A stretch of 64,000 nt of DNA from Simmondsia chinensis (Eukaryota > Streptophyta > Magnoliopsida > Caryophyllales > Simmondsiaceae). The translations under genes and the position numbers were made by a program. The notes beneath the pieces are model-generated. The model made no database searches and was not told where the DNA came from. It worked only from the letters and a program-made list of their open reading frames with translations. Location of the stretch: contig JAGTTD010000022.1 in NCBI GenBank assembly GCA_018398585.1, forward strand, positions 9,153,501 through 9,217,500, read 5' to 3'. Shown here in pieces: positions 11,969 to 23,547 of this stretch. Numbering within the stretch: position 1 is the first letter of the stretch; the number at the start of each line of letters is the position of its first letter.

Positions 11969-13239
11969 TCATGAGTCAATGACAATGTCACTAGGTAAAG
12001 AACCTTGAGATCTTTCAGAAAGGTGATTTGAAATTTGACCAATTTGGGTCTCAAGGTTTCTAATGGTTGCTTCCTGATTGTGAGTCAAGGTTTCTTGATT
12101 TCGAAGAGTTGCTTCATTGTTTTGCATGAAACTTCTAGTATCTTGCATAGACTTACTAAATAATTCCTCGAGATCAGTCTTTCTTTCAGGGGGCTGAAAA
12201 AGGTTGTTTTTGTATCCCTTGATTATTCCACAAAAAATTTGGATGGTTTCTCCACCCGGGATTATACGTGTTGAAATAGGGATATTAATTTGAAAATTTG
12301 AAATAAAATTGGCTAGTTCATGGGTTGATGGGGCGAAAGCATTTCCTGTTTGGCATTCTATGCTGGGATGATTCCTTGCACAAAACTCACACGTGAGTAC
12401 AGGAGAATTTATGGCATTCATGTTCATGTTCATATGTTTTTGAAGCATTGAAATCGGGGTAGTTAACTTTGGCATTGCATCACGCTCTTATTTCCTGTAG
12501 GTTTATTTTGTTCAGTTGCCCTTGCATAGTTATTGCTAGACATTAACTTCTAGCAATTCATACGCTTCATCTGGGGTTTTGTGGTTTAGGGATCCTCCCA
12601 CAGCCGCGTCGACTACCGTTTGAGTATTAGGTGCCAACCCATTGTAAAAGTTTGGACTTGCATCCAAACTGGCAAACCATGATGTGGGCACCTTCTCAAA
12701 AGTTCATTATAACATTCCCATGCCTCATACAAAGATTTTGTATCATATTGCACAAATGAGGTAATGTCATTCCTCATCTTAGCTGATTTGGCTGGTGGAA
12801 AATCTTTAGCAAGAAATTTTTGAGCCAAATCATCCCAAGTGGTGATAGTTCCTGGTGGTAGTGATATTAGCCACGCTTTGGCTTTATCTCTTAGTGAGAA
12901 TGGAAACAGCCTTAAGCAAATGGCATCATCATAGACACCATTATGCTTAAATGTATCGCATATCTCCAAGAAGTTAGCAACATGCAGGTTTGGGTCCTCA
13001 ATAGGTAGACCACAAAATTGGCACAGTTTGTTGAATCATTTGTATAATAGCAGTTTAATTTCAAAATTGTTTGCTTTTATTGGTGGACATCGAATGCTGG
13101 AAGTGCACCCTTCAACAGTAGGTACAACGTAATCTTTTAAGGTCCTTTCATCAGTCCTTTTTGTTTTACTAATTAGTTGAATTGTTCTTTCGATTTCAGG
13201 ATCAAAAGGAGTTATTTCTTTTTCAATTAAATTTTTCAT
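11969..13239 (-). pseudogene. Athila gag, in three frame-shifted pieces
   Basis: Three minus frames (13036-13239, 12613-12969, 11969-12475) join into the Athila-type gag. The first holds LKDYVVPTVEGCTSSIR, the second [19 protein letters not shown] and a capsid-like helical region, the third a Gln-rich helix and the motif CEFCARNHPSIEC, a zinc-knuckle-like cluster. Gag would package the RNA. At least two frameshifts break it. Confidence 0.9.
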
Positions 13240-13808
13240 ACAAAGTAAAAATAAACCACTATAAAGTTAAAGGCAAGGATAACAATAAAGAGAAATCTTT
13301 TAAAAGTTACAAAAGTATAAGACAAAATTTTAACAAAGAAAAATTTTAAGGGGAAAATAGGTACTACTAAAGGTTTTGAAAAACTTAGAGATAACAAATC
13401 TAACTTCGAAAAACCTATTTGGATGATAAAATAAAATTAAAATAAAGTTGCCATTAGTTAGAAAGCCTAAAAATATAAAATAAAAGTTAACAAAACACAA
13501 ATTTTAAAGAAAAAGAGGAGGGTAGTAACCCTAATATTTTTGAAAACTTAAAATTATCAAATTTAACTTTTAAAAACCCTAACAAAGTGAACTTAATACC
13601 AAAATTAAGATAAAAAAAAGACAACTATAAGAAAAATAACAAAATAACACAAAACTAAAAAGAATTTATCTTCACAAATGAATCAAATGAAGAATTTCTT
13701 AAACTTAAATGAAATTACAAATTATTAACAATTTCAAATTACCACCAAAACTATTTGGTATCGATATCACTCAAATAGAGACAATCCCCGACAACGGCGC
13801 CAAAAACT
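13240..13808 (-). other. Athila 5' leader and tRNA-Asp primer-binding site
   Basis: AT-rich leader between the 5' LTR and gag with no reading frame. The primer-binding site is at 13784-13802 (minus strand), complementary to the 3' end of plant tRNA-Asp with one mismatch visible in the run GTTGTCGGGG. Confidence 0.85.
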
Positions 13809-15217
13809 TGTTGCTTAATTTGTATATGTTTTAGCAAGTACACTAGTCGTATCAAGTAATAAAGAAATGAGTAGAGTATCATCCCACGAGGATTGTTATT
13901 GAATGAGTACCAAGATTAGTAGCTTTGACGCTATTTGAAAAACCAAAAAATTGAGATATTGATATGAAATAAAATAAACTAAAAAGAAACAAAATATGTT
14001 AACTGATTTTACGAAGTTTTTATCATTTAATAATATCCAAGGCGTCCGATTTGAACCAGTTGCATCAATATGCCTTTCTGTTCTCGTTATTCAAGTTGTT
14101 ATTACGTGTTGATGGTTGAAAACCCTAATTTACTAAATATTCTCTCACTTGCAACATTTAGCATACTCTTTTATATATTAACTCATCTCTCTTGTGCCTG
14201 AATTTAAATAAGAAAAAAGTTTATAAAGCTCTATGATTTTCTCTTAAAAACCACACAAATCACGTTCTCTTTCTCGAGCATTCGCTCAAATTGTGGTGCT
14301 TATTACCATAGCACTCATCATAAATCTCCACTCGGACTCATTATGAATCATTATAGGCTTAAATGTTTATCAAGCATTTAAAACTCATGAAAAACAATGA
14401 TAAACACTTCAACAACACAATGACAAAACAATGAATACGTTGAATTAGAAATAAGCGTATATTACAACAACTTAAGCTACATCATAGCCTTGGAATAACA
14501 AAATTAGTTCATGATAAACTTAATAAAGCATAACTAACACAAAATTCATGAATTTAGAAGAAGAAAAGGCTAGAAAGGACTTAAAAATACAAAATTACAA
14601 ACCAAAATTTCTTCCTTCATATTCTTCTTCCTTCAACCGCTTTTCTACTTCTTTTTCCTACACTTTGTATGTGTTTTTGTTTGAATAAAGGATGATTCAA
14701 ACACTTCACAAGAACCTCCTATTTATAGGATTTGAGGAGGAAATAGAAATATAAAAAAAATACATCAAACTTGCATCCTATTTGCTAGAACTTGCGGTTG
14801 CAACCCAATTAATTTTTTCTTCAATTGTTTTCATTTTTCTCTAATTCAACAGCCTAAAACCTGATAAATCAGATCAATAGGATGTTATACAATGTATTTG
14901 AGCTAAAAAAATTGAATAATCTTGCCGCCCATAAGCAATTTGTGGCAAATTGTGTGTTATTTTATGTGTTCTTTGTTAGCCGTGGAACTTGGGCATTTGT
15001 GTTATTTTTTTACCTTTATTTGATGTATCTTGCATTTTCTTTTTGATATTAACGATAAAACCTAATAGTATTTAACATAAAATAAGAGTTTTCGCAAGAA
15101 AATAGCAAAATAGTTCAAAACTAGCAAAACCAAGCAAAAGCGATAAAAAGTTGATGTAAAATGGTTAAAAATTTATTAAAATGATATAAATAATTATATA
15201 ATAAATTGGACTTATCA
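13809..15217 (-). repeat. Athila 5' LTR
   Basis: 1409 bp, TG...CA ends. Followed on the plus strand by the GAATT target duplication and then the resumed sequence of element H. Confidence 0.92.
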
Positions 15218-15954
15218 GAATTTACTTCAATTAGGTTGAGTTGTATTGAATCAAGTTCTGTTGTGAAAGGTGCATTGGATTAAATTCAGTCACAACTTGC
15301 GGTTATGGAGTGGTAGCTGAGTTGATTCTTCAAGTAAGTTGTGTTAAAGTAAATTTGGAGGTTGAACAAGCTAGATCAGTTCTTTGGAGGTTGAACTAGC
15401 TGGATCAGACTTTATTTTATCAAAAATCTGTAAGATTAGCTTAGTAAAGCTGAAGTGAGATTGCTTTTGGTTCTGCAAATCAGTTGGTGAGGTCAAGGTA
15501 ACCAGTTCTGATTTTTTTTAGGTTACATTTTGATCAAAATCCACTTCTATGTTGCTGTAATAGAATTGTTGATTGAGTTGTTGCTAAATTCCGGAGATTT
15601 TGTGCTGATAAGCATCGATCAAGTGGTGTTGCACAGAAATTTAGTTGACTCCATCAGAACTTACTAAATAATGTGTTGAGGTCAAAATTGCAACTAAGTT
15701 CGAATCTAATTCAGATTCAGAGTTAGAATTGTTCAACTAGCACTGCTATTAGGGTTTGTATTCTGCTGCGATTGTTGAGCAGAAATCAAATCAAGATTCA
15801 TACAAGTGAGTAGAGTTGTTGTTCTTGTGAACTATTAGCTGGAATTTGCAGCTTGAAGTAGCTGGAAGAGTGATCTAGCTTGCTGGATTTGCATTCAAGC
15901 AAGGTATACGCTTTAGGTCTTGCATAGAATTGAGATTAAAAAAACAAAAAAAAA

Positions 15955-18690
15955 GTGGATTCAATTGTTGTTGCAGAATCACTTCAAGAAATTGAAGATA
16001 CATACACTAGGAATCAAAGACTTACAAAGCAACAATTTCAAAAGGTATTACAAACTCTTCAAGAGTTGAAGATCTCAGTGCAAGATAAAAATGGAACCTC
16101 TCAATCTGTTGAACAGGAGGTGATGTCACCGAATGTTGTAGTGGAAAATTTGCAAGTACACATTGAAATCATAAGCGTCAGGAAGTTGAGATTTAAGCTC
16201 ACCTTCCAACACAAAACTAAAATCAATTCGATAGTTTCCCTTAACCATAAGAAGTGTTATTCAAGTAAGAGATTGAGAGCATTGAAAAGGCCAATTGTGG
16301 TTTACAAAGGAAGTTCACCAGCTTTATTACTTCTTGAGGAAAATAAGGTGTTCCTTGACAAGCAAAACAGGCTCAAGAATATAGAAGTGGGGCAGTCTAA
16401 GATGGCGTTGTGGTCAGTTGATAGACTTAGAGCATCTTCTTGGATCAAAAGGATGATGAAGAAAGTAAGGAAAAAGGGAAATTTTATCAGAACTTATTCA
16501 AGAGCTGAGTCTATTAGAATATCAGCTAGGAATCATGGAATCCTTACTGCAGAGCAATCGAATTTAGCTGGGAAATGACATGTTGTTGCTGTGGTATCAT
16601 CAAATGCAGCACAAAATGTGCTATTTACTCCTCTTGGACAGGTAGGTATGCCAATTCAGAACCCGAAGTATGCAAGAAGCAGCCCACTGGATGTGTTGCA
16701 AGGTCCCTTAGGTGGAGAGCAGGCTTGTCCAAGCACAAACTCTTATAGAAGGCCTCCTCCTGATCCGGCAAAAGGAAATTTTGAACTCAAGCCGACTAAA
16801 GTTCACTGTTAATTGGGTGTTTTGCATGATCAGGATCTGAAACAAAGGAAGTGGTTGAAAAAAATGTGATCCAAGCTGTTAAAATGCATCCTAGAGTTCA
16901 GCGAAAGGAAAGCTTTGTTCCTGGACAAGTAGCTGATCTGATGGGTGTGTACAAGCTAGGTAGAGTGCAGAAACATAAGGTTGTGCAGGCAAAATTCAAT
17001 GGACTTGGTGTTTATACTGTTATGTATGATGTTGGAAGACCCCCTAATGTATTGGTGTGGAGCATCCAATCATTCACTCAAAAAAGAAGGTGAAGATGAA
17101 GGTCTTAACTGGTTTAACGAGTAGATGGTGTGCTGGACTGTTGTTCAAACTTGGAGTTACATTGCAAGGCAAGCTGAGTAAAAAGAAACCCAAGCTACTA
17201 AAGAGCTTAACTGGTATTGGATTGCCAAGAAATTCAGTCCTTCAGCTAAGAAATTTGGCTGATCGAGTTGAGGATAGGGAATATACTCCAAGGGTGCATC
17301 CTAATGTGAGACCTCCAGGAGTTGTGCAGCGTAAAGAAGGTCGAGTTTCCATGAATCCAGATTTACAATGGTAGCAAAAGCTTAAGTCTGGAATTGATGC
17401 AGAAGTAGCTGGTCTTTGGAGATTATGCAAGCGGTTTGAAGTAGTGATTGAACAATTCGAACTTAAGTATCAAGAAGTGCTGTTTAAGAGGTCAATATAA
17501 GAGCATATCTTGGAAGTTGTTAGGTCTAAGATCAAAAAGATAGTTAAGAGGGCTAAGAAAAGAAGGCATTATACCAATAAGGATGTTATTTCAACAGCGA
17601 GACATGTTGATGATGTAAAGACTCAACTTGAACTTGTTGAGATGAGGCAAACACAAGTCCTTGAATCATATTTGAAGGCAGTACCAGCAAAATCAGCACA
17701 TTAGAATGTCCTGACTGCAGTACACTTAAATTTTGTTAAGAGTTGGTTGGTTATTGTTGCAGCTCAATCTGTCAGCTAGAGAATTTGCAAGACCAAGCTA
17801 TGAGTAATCAAGGGAAACTTCTCGGAAACAAAGGGCAATCCAAGCTGATTGGGAATACTTCTGAAATTGTGTTAGCTGAGAAAACAGAACAAGATTTGGG
17901 TATGTGTTTTAGTCAAGCTGAACTGAAAGGGAATGTTACAAGGGGGCAAGCACAGGTGAGACCACATGAGGTTCCTATTGTGATGCAGCACATGAAGATA
18001 AAAGCATTTTTAGCTGATCAAATTGAGCAGTTCAACAAGGAACTCTTGATCAGAACAGTAGCTGTTAAACACTTGTCTATAGAGATTAAGATGCTCAAGT
18101 TTCTCAGCAATTGTTCAACACATGTTCACCAATTAATTCAGATGAACATTGAATCCAAGCTTGAGCATACCTACAAAGGAGCAGTGTGGGTCATCTTCAG
18201 TAAAGAAAGTATCAGACTTGGAAGTTTCAGTGGTTGTTCAGAAGTTGCTACTGTTGAAAAGTGTTTAGCTAATCTCAGGATTCAAGACCAATCTATTGTT
18301 GAATGTGTAAGAGTTTGGGAAAAGAAGCTTGAGTCTTCCATAGAATCAATGGACCAAGTTGGTATGCAGCTAGCAAGTTTCATGAACACCAAGTTTCTGA
18401 AGTATCATCAGTGCAACAAGCTGAAGAACCATAAGAGCAATAGCTGCTGCATTCCCTGGCTACAGCTACTGCATTTTCAAGCATCAGTGCACACTTGCTG
18501 CGTCATATTAATGAGTGGTTGTATTAGTTGCAGCAGGAGGTTCTTAAGAGTGGATGTTGGTGTTGGTGTTTGGTTGATTTGGTTTGGTCTGGGCAGACCT
18601 CCGAAAGAGTACATTACATTCCAAACGAAAACATTATGGGTAGAAACAAGAAACATACTCAAATGTGCAGCATTAACAGTAGTACTCTAA
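15955..18690 (+). pseudogene. Element H internal coding-like region, unrecognised
   Basis: Frames at 15955-16578 (207 codons, GTG at the expected start), 16591-16812, 16851-17093, 17057-17374, 17510-17704 and 17743-18690 (315 codons) lie end to end in two or three phases, suggesting one decayed long frame. Products are Lys/Gln-rich and helical at the N-terminus (TRNQRLTKQQFQKVLQTLQE). No zinc knuckle or enzymatic motif is seen. WFGLGRPPKE near the end resembles the E1 ORF, and a DVGRPPNV piece occurs near 17030. The position matches that of gag-pol in autonomous relatives. Function unknown. Confidence 0.4.
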
Positions 18691-18913
18691 CACGATATAA
18701 AAAGTTCCAGCTGCATTTCAGATTCAGGTCTAAGGGGTAATTCTCCAGAAATATTCATTGCATCAACAAGTTCTCTTCAACTGCAAATTTCAGCAAGGTA
18801 ATTTATCACGTACAGCTCCTACCCTTACATCAATAAGTGTTCTTCAAAGTTCTTCAAAGTTTCAACTCTCTACTAAGATTCTTGAGGACAAGAATCTTTT
18901 AATGGGGGAGTAT

Positions 18914-19277
18914 TATTATGATTCTAATAAATGGGGCATGTGTATTAAGTGGTATATGTCATTAGTATGAGGCAACTTAGTATAGTATACTTCTAGTTAC
19001 ATATTACTTATATTACTCGTAATGTCCGCTATTGTATGCTTAAGTCGGTTGGCTTATGTATGCTTCTGTCCCCATCCAATGTATCTGAGCTCATTACAAT
19101 TTAGTATAAGGATCTCTACATGTAATTTGGAATTCAATCAGATACAAAATATCTTTTGATATTAATTCTCTCTCTCATCTAACTTTCTCTCTAATCTCTC
19201 ATCTTATTTCACTTCTTTCTCATCTCAAATTCTACTATCCCCTATGTTATGATCAAGATTTATCTTGATTCATAAGA
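18914..19277 (+). repeat. Element H 3' LTR
   Basis: 364 bp, preceded by purine tract AATGGGGGAG. The 5' terminus is TA instead of TG. Ends before GTATA (19278-19282), the right copy of the target duplication. Confidence 0.85.
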
Positions 19278-19365
19278 GTATACGCAGCCTTACCCTTAGG
19301 GGAACTTCCCTGAAGGGAGGCAATTTCCAAGGACCCCCAACCTGATAAGCTAGTCCGCAGCATGG
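19278..19365 (-). mobile_element. SINE 5' half, continuing the copy at 4323-4404
   Basis: Plus strand reads TATACGCAGCCTTACC, CCTGAAGGGAGGC and ACCCCCAACCTGATAAG, the reverse complement of the Au-like body. The 5' head beyond GGTTGGGG ends near GCGGACTAGC and resembles the head of the copy at 54585-54741, not 5S rRNA. Joined to 4323-4404 it restores one SINE of about 165 bp. Confidence 0.78.
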
Positions 19366-19800
19366 CAGCTTGGCAGCAAGCAGAAAGAGATTAGCATATG
19401 AGTCAGGCAAAGCACAAGGCAGGCAATACAAGGGAACTCAATGCAAGCAAAAGCTAGGCAAATAATGGACAAAGAAATAGCAGTTTGTAGTTTGCAACTT
19501 GCACATAAGCCAATAAGCAGTGCGTATGTTTTCTTTATATTTTTAATTATAATAAATAAAATAAATTAAATTATTTATTAAATATTTAAATCAATTTTAC
19601 CTTATTGAGATCTTTTTCAAAAACCAAAAAACACAAAATTAAAAAATTAAAAAAGATAACTTGTATGATATTGGGCTAAATAAGTTTCTTTAGTGCTATT
19701 TTGGGCACTGGCTCCCCAAGAAGAGCCTAATTTTTCAGCCCTCCACTGTACTTTTGCTCTTTGTTATACATTTCAGTTTCACAAAGTAAGAGAAGTAGAG
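19366..19800. other. Intergenic, no gene seen
   Basis: AG-rich then AT-rich sequence. A 68-codon plus frame (19693-19899) crosses into the MITE and the LTR of element F, so it is a chance frame. Confidence 0.6.
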
Positions 19801-19829
19801 AAAATATTTTGGCTTAAAAAATGGGATTT

Positions 19830-20300
19830 TGATACACTTCACAAATCGACCCAAATCAGAGCACACAAATCACTTGAAAAACTGGGCAGTAACGGATAGC
19901 TAAGAATCAGATGTAATTAGCATTAATTTGTATATGAAACACTGTATAATATCGTATCGTATCTACAAAAGTATCTTTATAAGTATATGTATAAGATAAC
20001 TCAAGAGATTGAGTTAGGATAGAAGAAAGAGGATTGCGTGAATAGAGAAGAAAGAGGATTGGGAGAATAGAAAAAGAAGATCGGAGAGAGAAAGAGAGTT
20101 TACAATAATGTTCATCATACCGTCATCTCACTAACAAAGACCACATTTATACTAACTAATTGGTCTAATTAAGTATATCTAATTATGTATCCTAATCTCA
20201 TTAATGAATAACCATGTCTTTAGAAACCACAAGTGACATGTCCTGAGGTGCTGATGTTTCCCGAAGTGTTGATGTGTCCGTAGCGTTGACATTCATATCA
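19830..20300 (-). repeat. Element F 3' LTR
   Basis: Begins TGATACAC and ends CATCA. Shares AACTCAAGAGATTGAGTTAG and AGAGGATTG runs with the right copy. Clearly more diverged than the E1 LTR pair. Confidence 0.8.
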
Positions 20301-20378
20301 ATACCCTCTTAACAAAATGACCCTTGTCCCTAAGGGTCAAAACTAGGGAAGCGACGCTGAAGATCACAATCAAGCTCC

Positions 20379-20572
20379 TCAATCACTCATTCACCCAACG
20401 AGGAGGAAATGCAATATTGTCCTCAAGAACATCAACATACTCGTCTAAAAGATCTGTTAGGTTGCGATAGACAACTTCAATCACCAATTCACCCAAGCAA
20501 AGAGTAAATGTAATATTCTCATCGAGAACATCAACATACTCATCTAAAATTTCTTTCAAGTCCAGGTTGTCG
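20379..20572. repeat. Two-copy tandem repeat inside element F
   Basis: Units 20379-20476 and 20477-20572 share TTCACCCAA and AGAACATCAACATACTC. On the minus strand both read LDEYVDVL, which resembles the linker between protease and RT of gypsy pol, so these may be two degenerate copies of a pol piece. Confidence 0.6.
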
Positions 20573-21442
20573 CACGTTTCAGATTCTGGACCTACCTCTA
20601 TGCTGTAAATTACACTTCAGGTTCAGCTTGCTACTATAAGTCATAGGCCATGGTCGGTTGGTTGGGAATTTAAGTTATCGTGCTACCTAAACCCTTTTCA
20701 AGCCACCATTCTCAACCCCCTCAACTTGTAATTGATCACCACATATTCGAAAGTCCCTAGTTAACTCCTTAAAATCCCATTGGACTTTGCTCAAGGTACT
20801 CAACCATTGCATCTCAAGCACCATACAGCATCTCAAAAGGGGTAAAACAAGAAAATCAGAACAAAACTTAGCTTCCTAAACTTTCTATTTAAACTTACGA
20901 TAAACACCTTCACTCAAAAGTTGTTTTCAATCGGCCACCATAACTAGAAGCTTATTGAATTATTAATGACGCAGCTTAACTCTTTGTCATATCTAAATCA
21001 AGGAAGTTATGTGCACTCCAACTATGTATCAGTATACTGATGATATGCTTTCCATAATAGCCCTGAACCCGTATTGTCTGAAAATTATTGAGATCCTCAA
21101 GAGTCTGTATAGAAATTTGAGCTTCTGGTTCCACTTTGAATTATGATTCGGCCACCTCCACCTAATTTTTGTCTCCATGTTGACTCAAAATTTGGTTCTT
21201 TGAGTGCGTAGGGGTTATGTTAGAGCTTTAGGTTTGGGGTGTGAGTATATGGGTAGGTGGGTTGGGGGCCAACTGTGTGGTATTCGAGCCAACTCTACTA
21301 GTATACTTAGGTCATGGGAGGATGGGCAAGTTTAAGGGATTTTTACCCGTAATACAATCCAGATACTCACAATTCTTCTCCTACAATTTAGCAAAAGTAA
21401 TGGCCTCCCATAAAGTATTGGGTTTCCATAAACACGCCGTGC

Positions 21443-21635
21443 CGCCCCCCCCCCAAAAAAGAAATTAAAAAGTATGATTTTTAGGAAAAATCCAATTCCA
21501 TAGAATTGGAGAGTGGAATTGTAATTCTAATTTCAGCAGGTGAACCAAACAATAAAATTGGAATTCTAAAGCCCCAATTCCAGCCGCAACACCAATTCCT
21601 TGCTCCAATTCCATACTCCAAACACAGCCTAAATG
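21443..21635 (-). repeat. MITE-like fragment with AATTCC repeats
   Basis: A poly-C/poly-A patch (21442-21462) is followed by many GGAATT/AATTCC words and ends CCAAACACAGCC, an end sequence typical of small TIR elements (compare 25081-25566). The opposite terminus was not found, so it is probably partial. Confidence 0.4.
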
Positions 21636-21689
21636 TATAGTATAATTGTTTTTAGTTTTAATATCAGTTATATAGTTCAAAAAATTATT

Positions 21690-22095
21690 AATAGAACCTC
21701 AACTTACATGGGGTATATATAAGAAATATAATAAAATTATTATCATGCTACAATAATCACGAGAGTTTTCAAGATATATGCTGCTAAGTAAACTTTATCT
21801 AAGGCTAATATAATATAACTTTCTTTTACTTCAAGCTAATAGAATAGGTTCTTTTATAATAGATACTTGATTTTTTAACATTTTAACCTTTTATTTTTAT
21901 ATGTTGGTAGAATCGAGGTCAGATCACTAGAATCATAAAATTGTGTTATGATTCTATCAGATAATTTTATGTAATATCCATTAATCGTAAGATTCTACAA
22001 AATTAAGATTCTACTTAGGATTCAAATCGGTCGATAATTGTGAAATCATAGAATTGTAAGATTCTAAGATTTGAATCGGGATTTTAATAACCTTG
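21690..22095 (-). repeat. AT-rich dispersed repeat, copy 1 (MITE-like)
   Basis: Reverse complement matches 43120-43722 over most of its length, including GCAGCATATATCTTGAAAAC in both. The end GGTTATTAAAATCCCGATTC (as read on minus) matches the terminal region of copy 2. Confidence 0.7.
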
Positions 22096-22527
22096 GTAAC
22101 TAAAACTACAAAACAAAATTACTATAAATGGCTTTTTTTTTTTTAGATTCAATGATAAAACAGACTTTTATTCAGGTCATTTCCGATTTCGGGTCAGGTC
22201 AAATTCAGGTAGAATTATTTTCGGGTTCGAGTCCTAATAAATTTAAATTTTTCGGGTTAAGATCGGGCCGATTAGCGAGTCAAATGAGTCAGGCCATTGG
22301 GTCTGGTCACATTTTGCCAGCTCTAATTGCAGCATGCACTCCTTGACATCCCGAATTGTAGCTTTTGATCTTATGCCGTTGGCAATTGATTTTAGGAGCC
22401 AAGGAAGGACGCCAATTGATTATTGGTTATTGATAATTAATGAATGACTATTTAAGGCATTTTATCAAACACCTTAAGTGTAGTACAAACAATCAACAAT
22501 TAAGCTGATGATTATAGGTTCTGATAC

Positions 22528-22830
22528 CAATTGTTATATACCAAAGGAAGTTCCATCCTAAAACCAATTGGCAATTAGTGGAGTACTGCCTTAGGTCTAT
22601 AAATTAGTATTTCTTATGCCTCCCCACCAATGTGGGATTCAACCTTTTTTAGCCCTATATTGTTTTACTATATCAAATATATTATTGCTACATACCAAAG
22701 GAGGTTCAATCACAAAACCTATTGGCAATGGATGGAGTATCTGCTTAGGTATATAACTGATTTTTCTTATGCCTCCCCACCAATGTGGCATTCAAATTTT
22801 TTTATCCCTATTTTTTTGTTATATCAAACC
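22528..22830 (-). repeat. Degenerate LTR-like tandem repeats with primer-site remnant
   Basis: Two units (22528-22683 and 22684-22830) share ACCAAAGGAGGTTC-like starts, ATTGGCAAT and CCCCACCAATGTGG. Just left of the first is TTCTGATACCAATTG, which on minus reads as a tRNA-Met primer site next to an LTR end. I read this as the remnant of another LTR element inside F. Confidence 0.55.
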
Positions 22831-23099
22831 ACCACGCTTAATAATCATTATCCTCGACGGTTTCACCCTAGGTAGCTTCATTCTAAGCAGGTAGTCCCTT
22901 TCTGCTATAGACGGCTCCACTCTACTCTAAATAGCCCTCTCCTAGGTAGTCCTTTCCGAAACCTGGGCCACTATTACAAGTCGCTTGTCCAGCACAGCCC
23001 ATCCCATACCCAATCAAGCACGACTCTGGAGTAGGGTCCATCCCATCCCAAACCGAGCTCCTTAGAATCGATCCGGTGATCAACAACTCTGATACCATT

Positions 23100-23547
23100 T
23101 AGTAAAATTCTATATCTCACAATTCATAAATCAATGCAAATTAGAGCAAACAAATCAATTGAAAAACAGGGTACTAACCAATAGCCAAGAATCAGATGAA
23201 ATTGATATTGATCTGTTTAAGAAACGCTATACAATATTGTATCGTATCTATATAAGTATAGGCATAAAATAACTCAAGAGATTGAGTTAGGGTAGAAGAA
23301 AGAGGATTGGGAGAATAGAGAAGAAGATGGGGGAGAGAGAGAGGATTCACAATAATCTTTATCGTACCCTCATATCACTAGCAAAGACCTTATTTTTGCT
23401 AAATAATTGGTCTAATTAAGCATATCTAAATAAGTATCCTAATCTCATTAATGAGTAACCATCTCTCGAACAATCGAAGGTGACATGTCCAGAGGTGCTG
23501 ACGTGTCCCGATGTGCTGACGTGTCTCGAGCGTTAACACTGGCATCA
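23100..23547 (-). repeat. Element F 5' LTR
   Basis: About 448 bp, adjoining the primer site at 23084-23097. Its right end CATCA is followed by the GATTT duplication and by the resumed MITE. Confidence 0.8.

Larger units (their letters stand above)
4918..15217 (-). mobile_element. Athila-type Ty3/gypsy retrotransposon, full length, inactive
   Basis: Two 1.41 kb LTRs (4918-6327 and 13809-15217) with TG...CA ends and target duplication GAATT (4913-4917 and 15218-15222) enclose gag, protease, RT, RNase H and integrase remnants in that order on the minus strand. The primer site (13784-13802 on plus) reads TGGCGCCGTTGTCGGGGAT on minus, matching plant tRNA-Asp, as is usual for the Athila/Tat branch. 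The purine tract AGTTTGGGGGTATT lies just inside the left LTR (6328-6345). LTR length, primer and protein sequence fit Athila. No env-like frame is recognisable in the 1.9 kb between integrase and the 3' LTR. Multiple stops, frameshifts and a lost RT active site make it non-functional. Confidence 0.93.
4405..19277 (+). mobile_element. Non-autonomous LTR retrotransposon (LARD type), element H, hosting an Athila element
   Basis: LTRs at 4405-4732 and 18914-19277, primer-binding site TGGTATTAGAGCC (4735-4747), purine tract AATGGGGGAG (18901-18910) and a five-base target duplication GTGTA/GTATA define a complete plus-strand element. Removing the nested element (4918-15217 plus one TSD copy) leaves about 4.6 kb. 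The internal region has several mid-sized frames (15955-18690) but no recognisable gag, protease, RT or integrase. It retains STKILEDKN just before the purine tract, the same vestige of a gypsy pol end as in E1. It interrupts a SINE. Confidence 0.85.
19830..23547 (-). mobile_element. Non-autonomous LTR retrotransposon, element F
   Basis: LTRs at 19830-20300 (471 bp) and about 23100-23547 (448 bp), TSD GATTT (19825-19829 and 23548-23552). On the minus strand the primer site TGGTATCAGAGTTG follows the right LTR (23084-23097), and a purine tract GTTAAGAGGGTA lies just inside the left LTR (20301-20312). The 2.8 kb interior holds no credible protein. It contains a tandem duplication at 20379-20572, a dispersed AT-rich repeat (21690-22095), a Gly/Arg-codon-like repeat ending TTTTGCCAGCTCTA (22165-22330) and LTR-like repeats (22528-22830). 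Confidence 0.82.
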
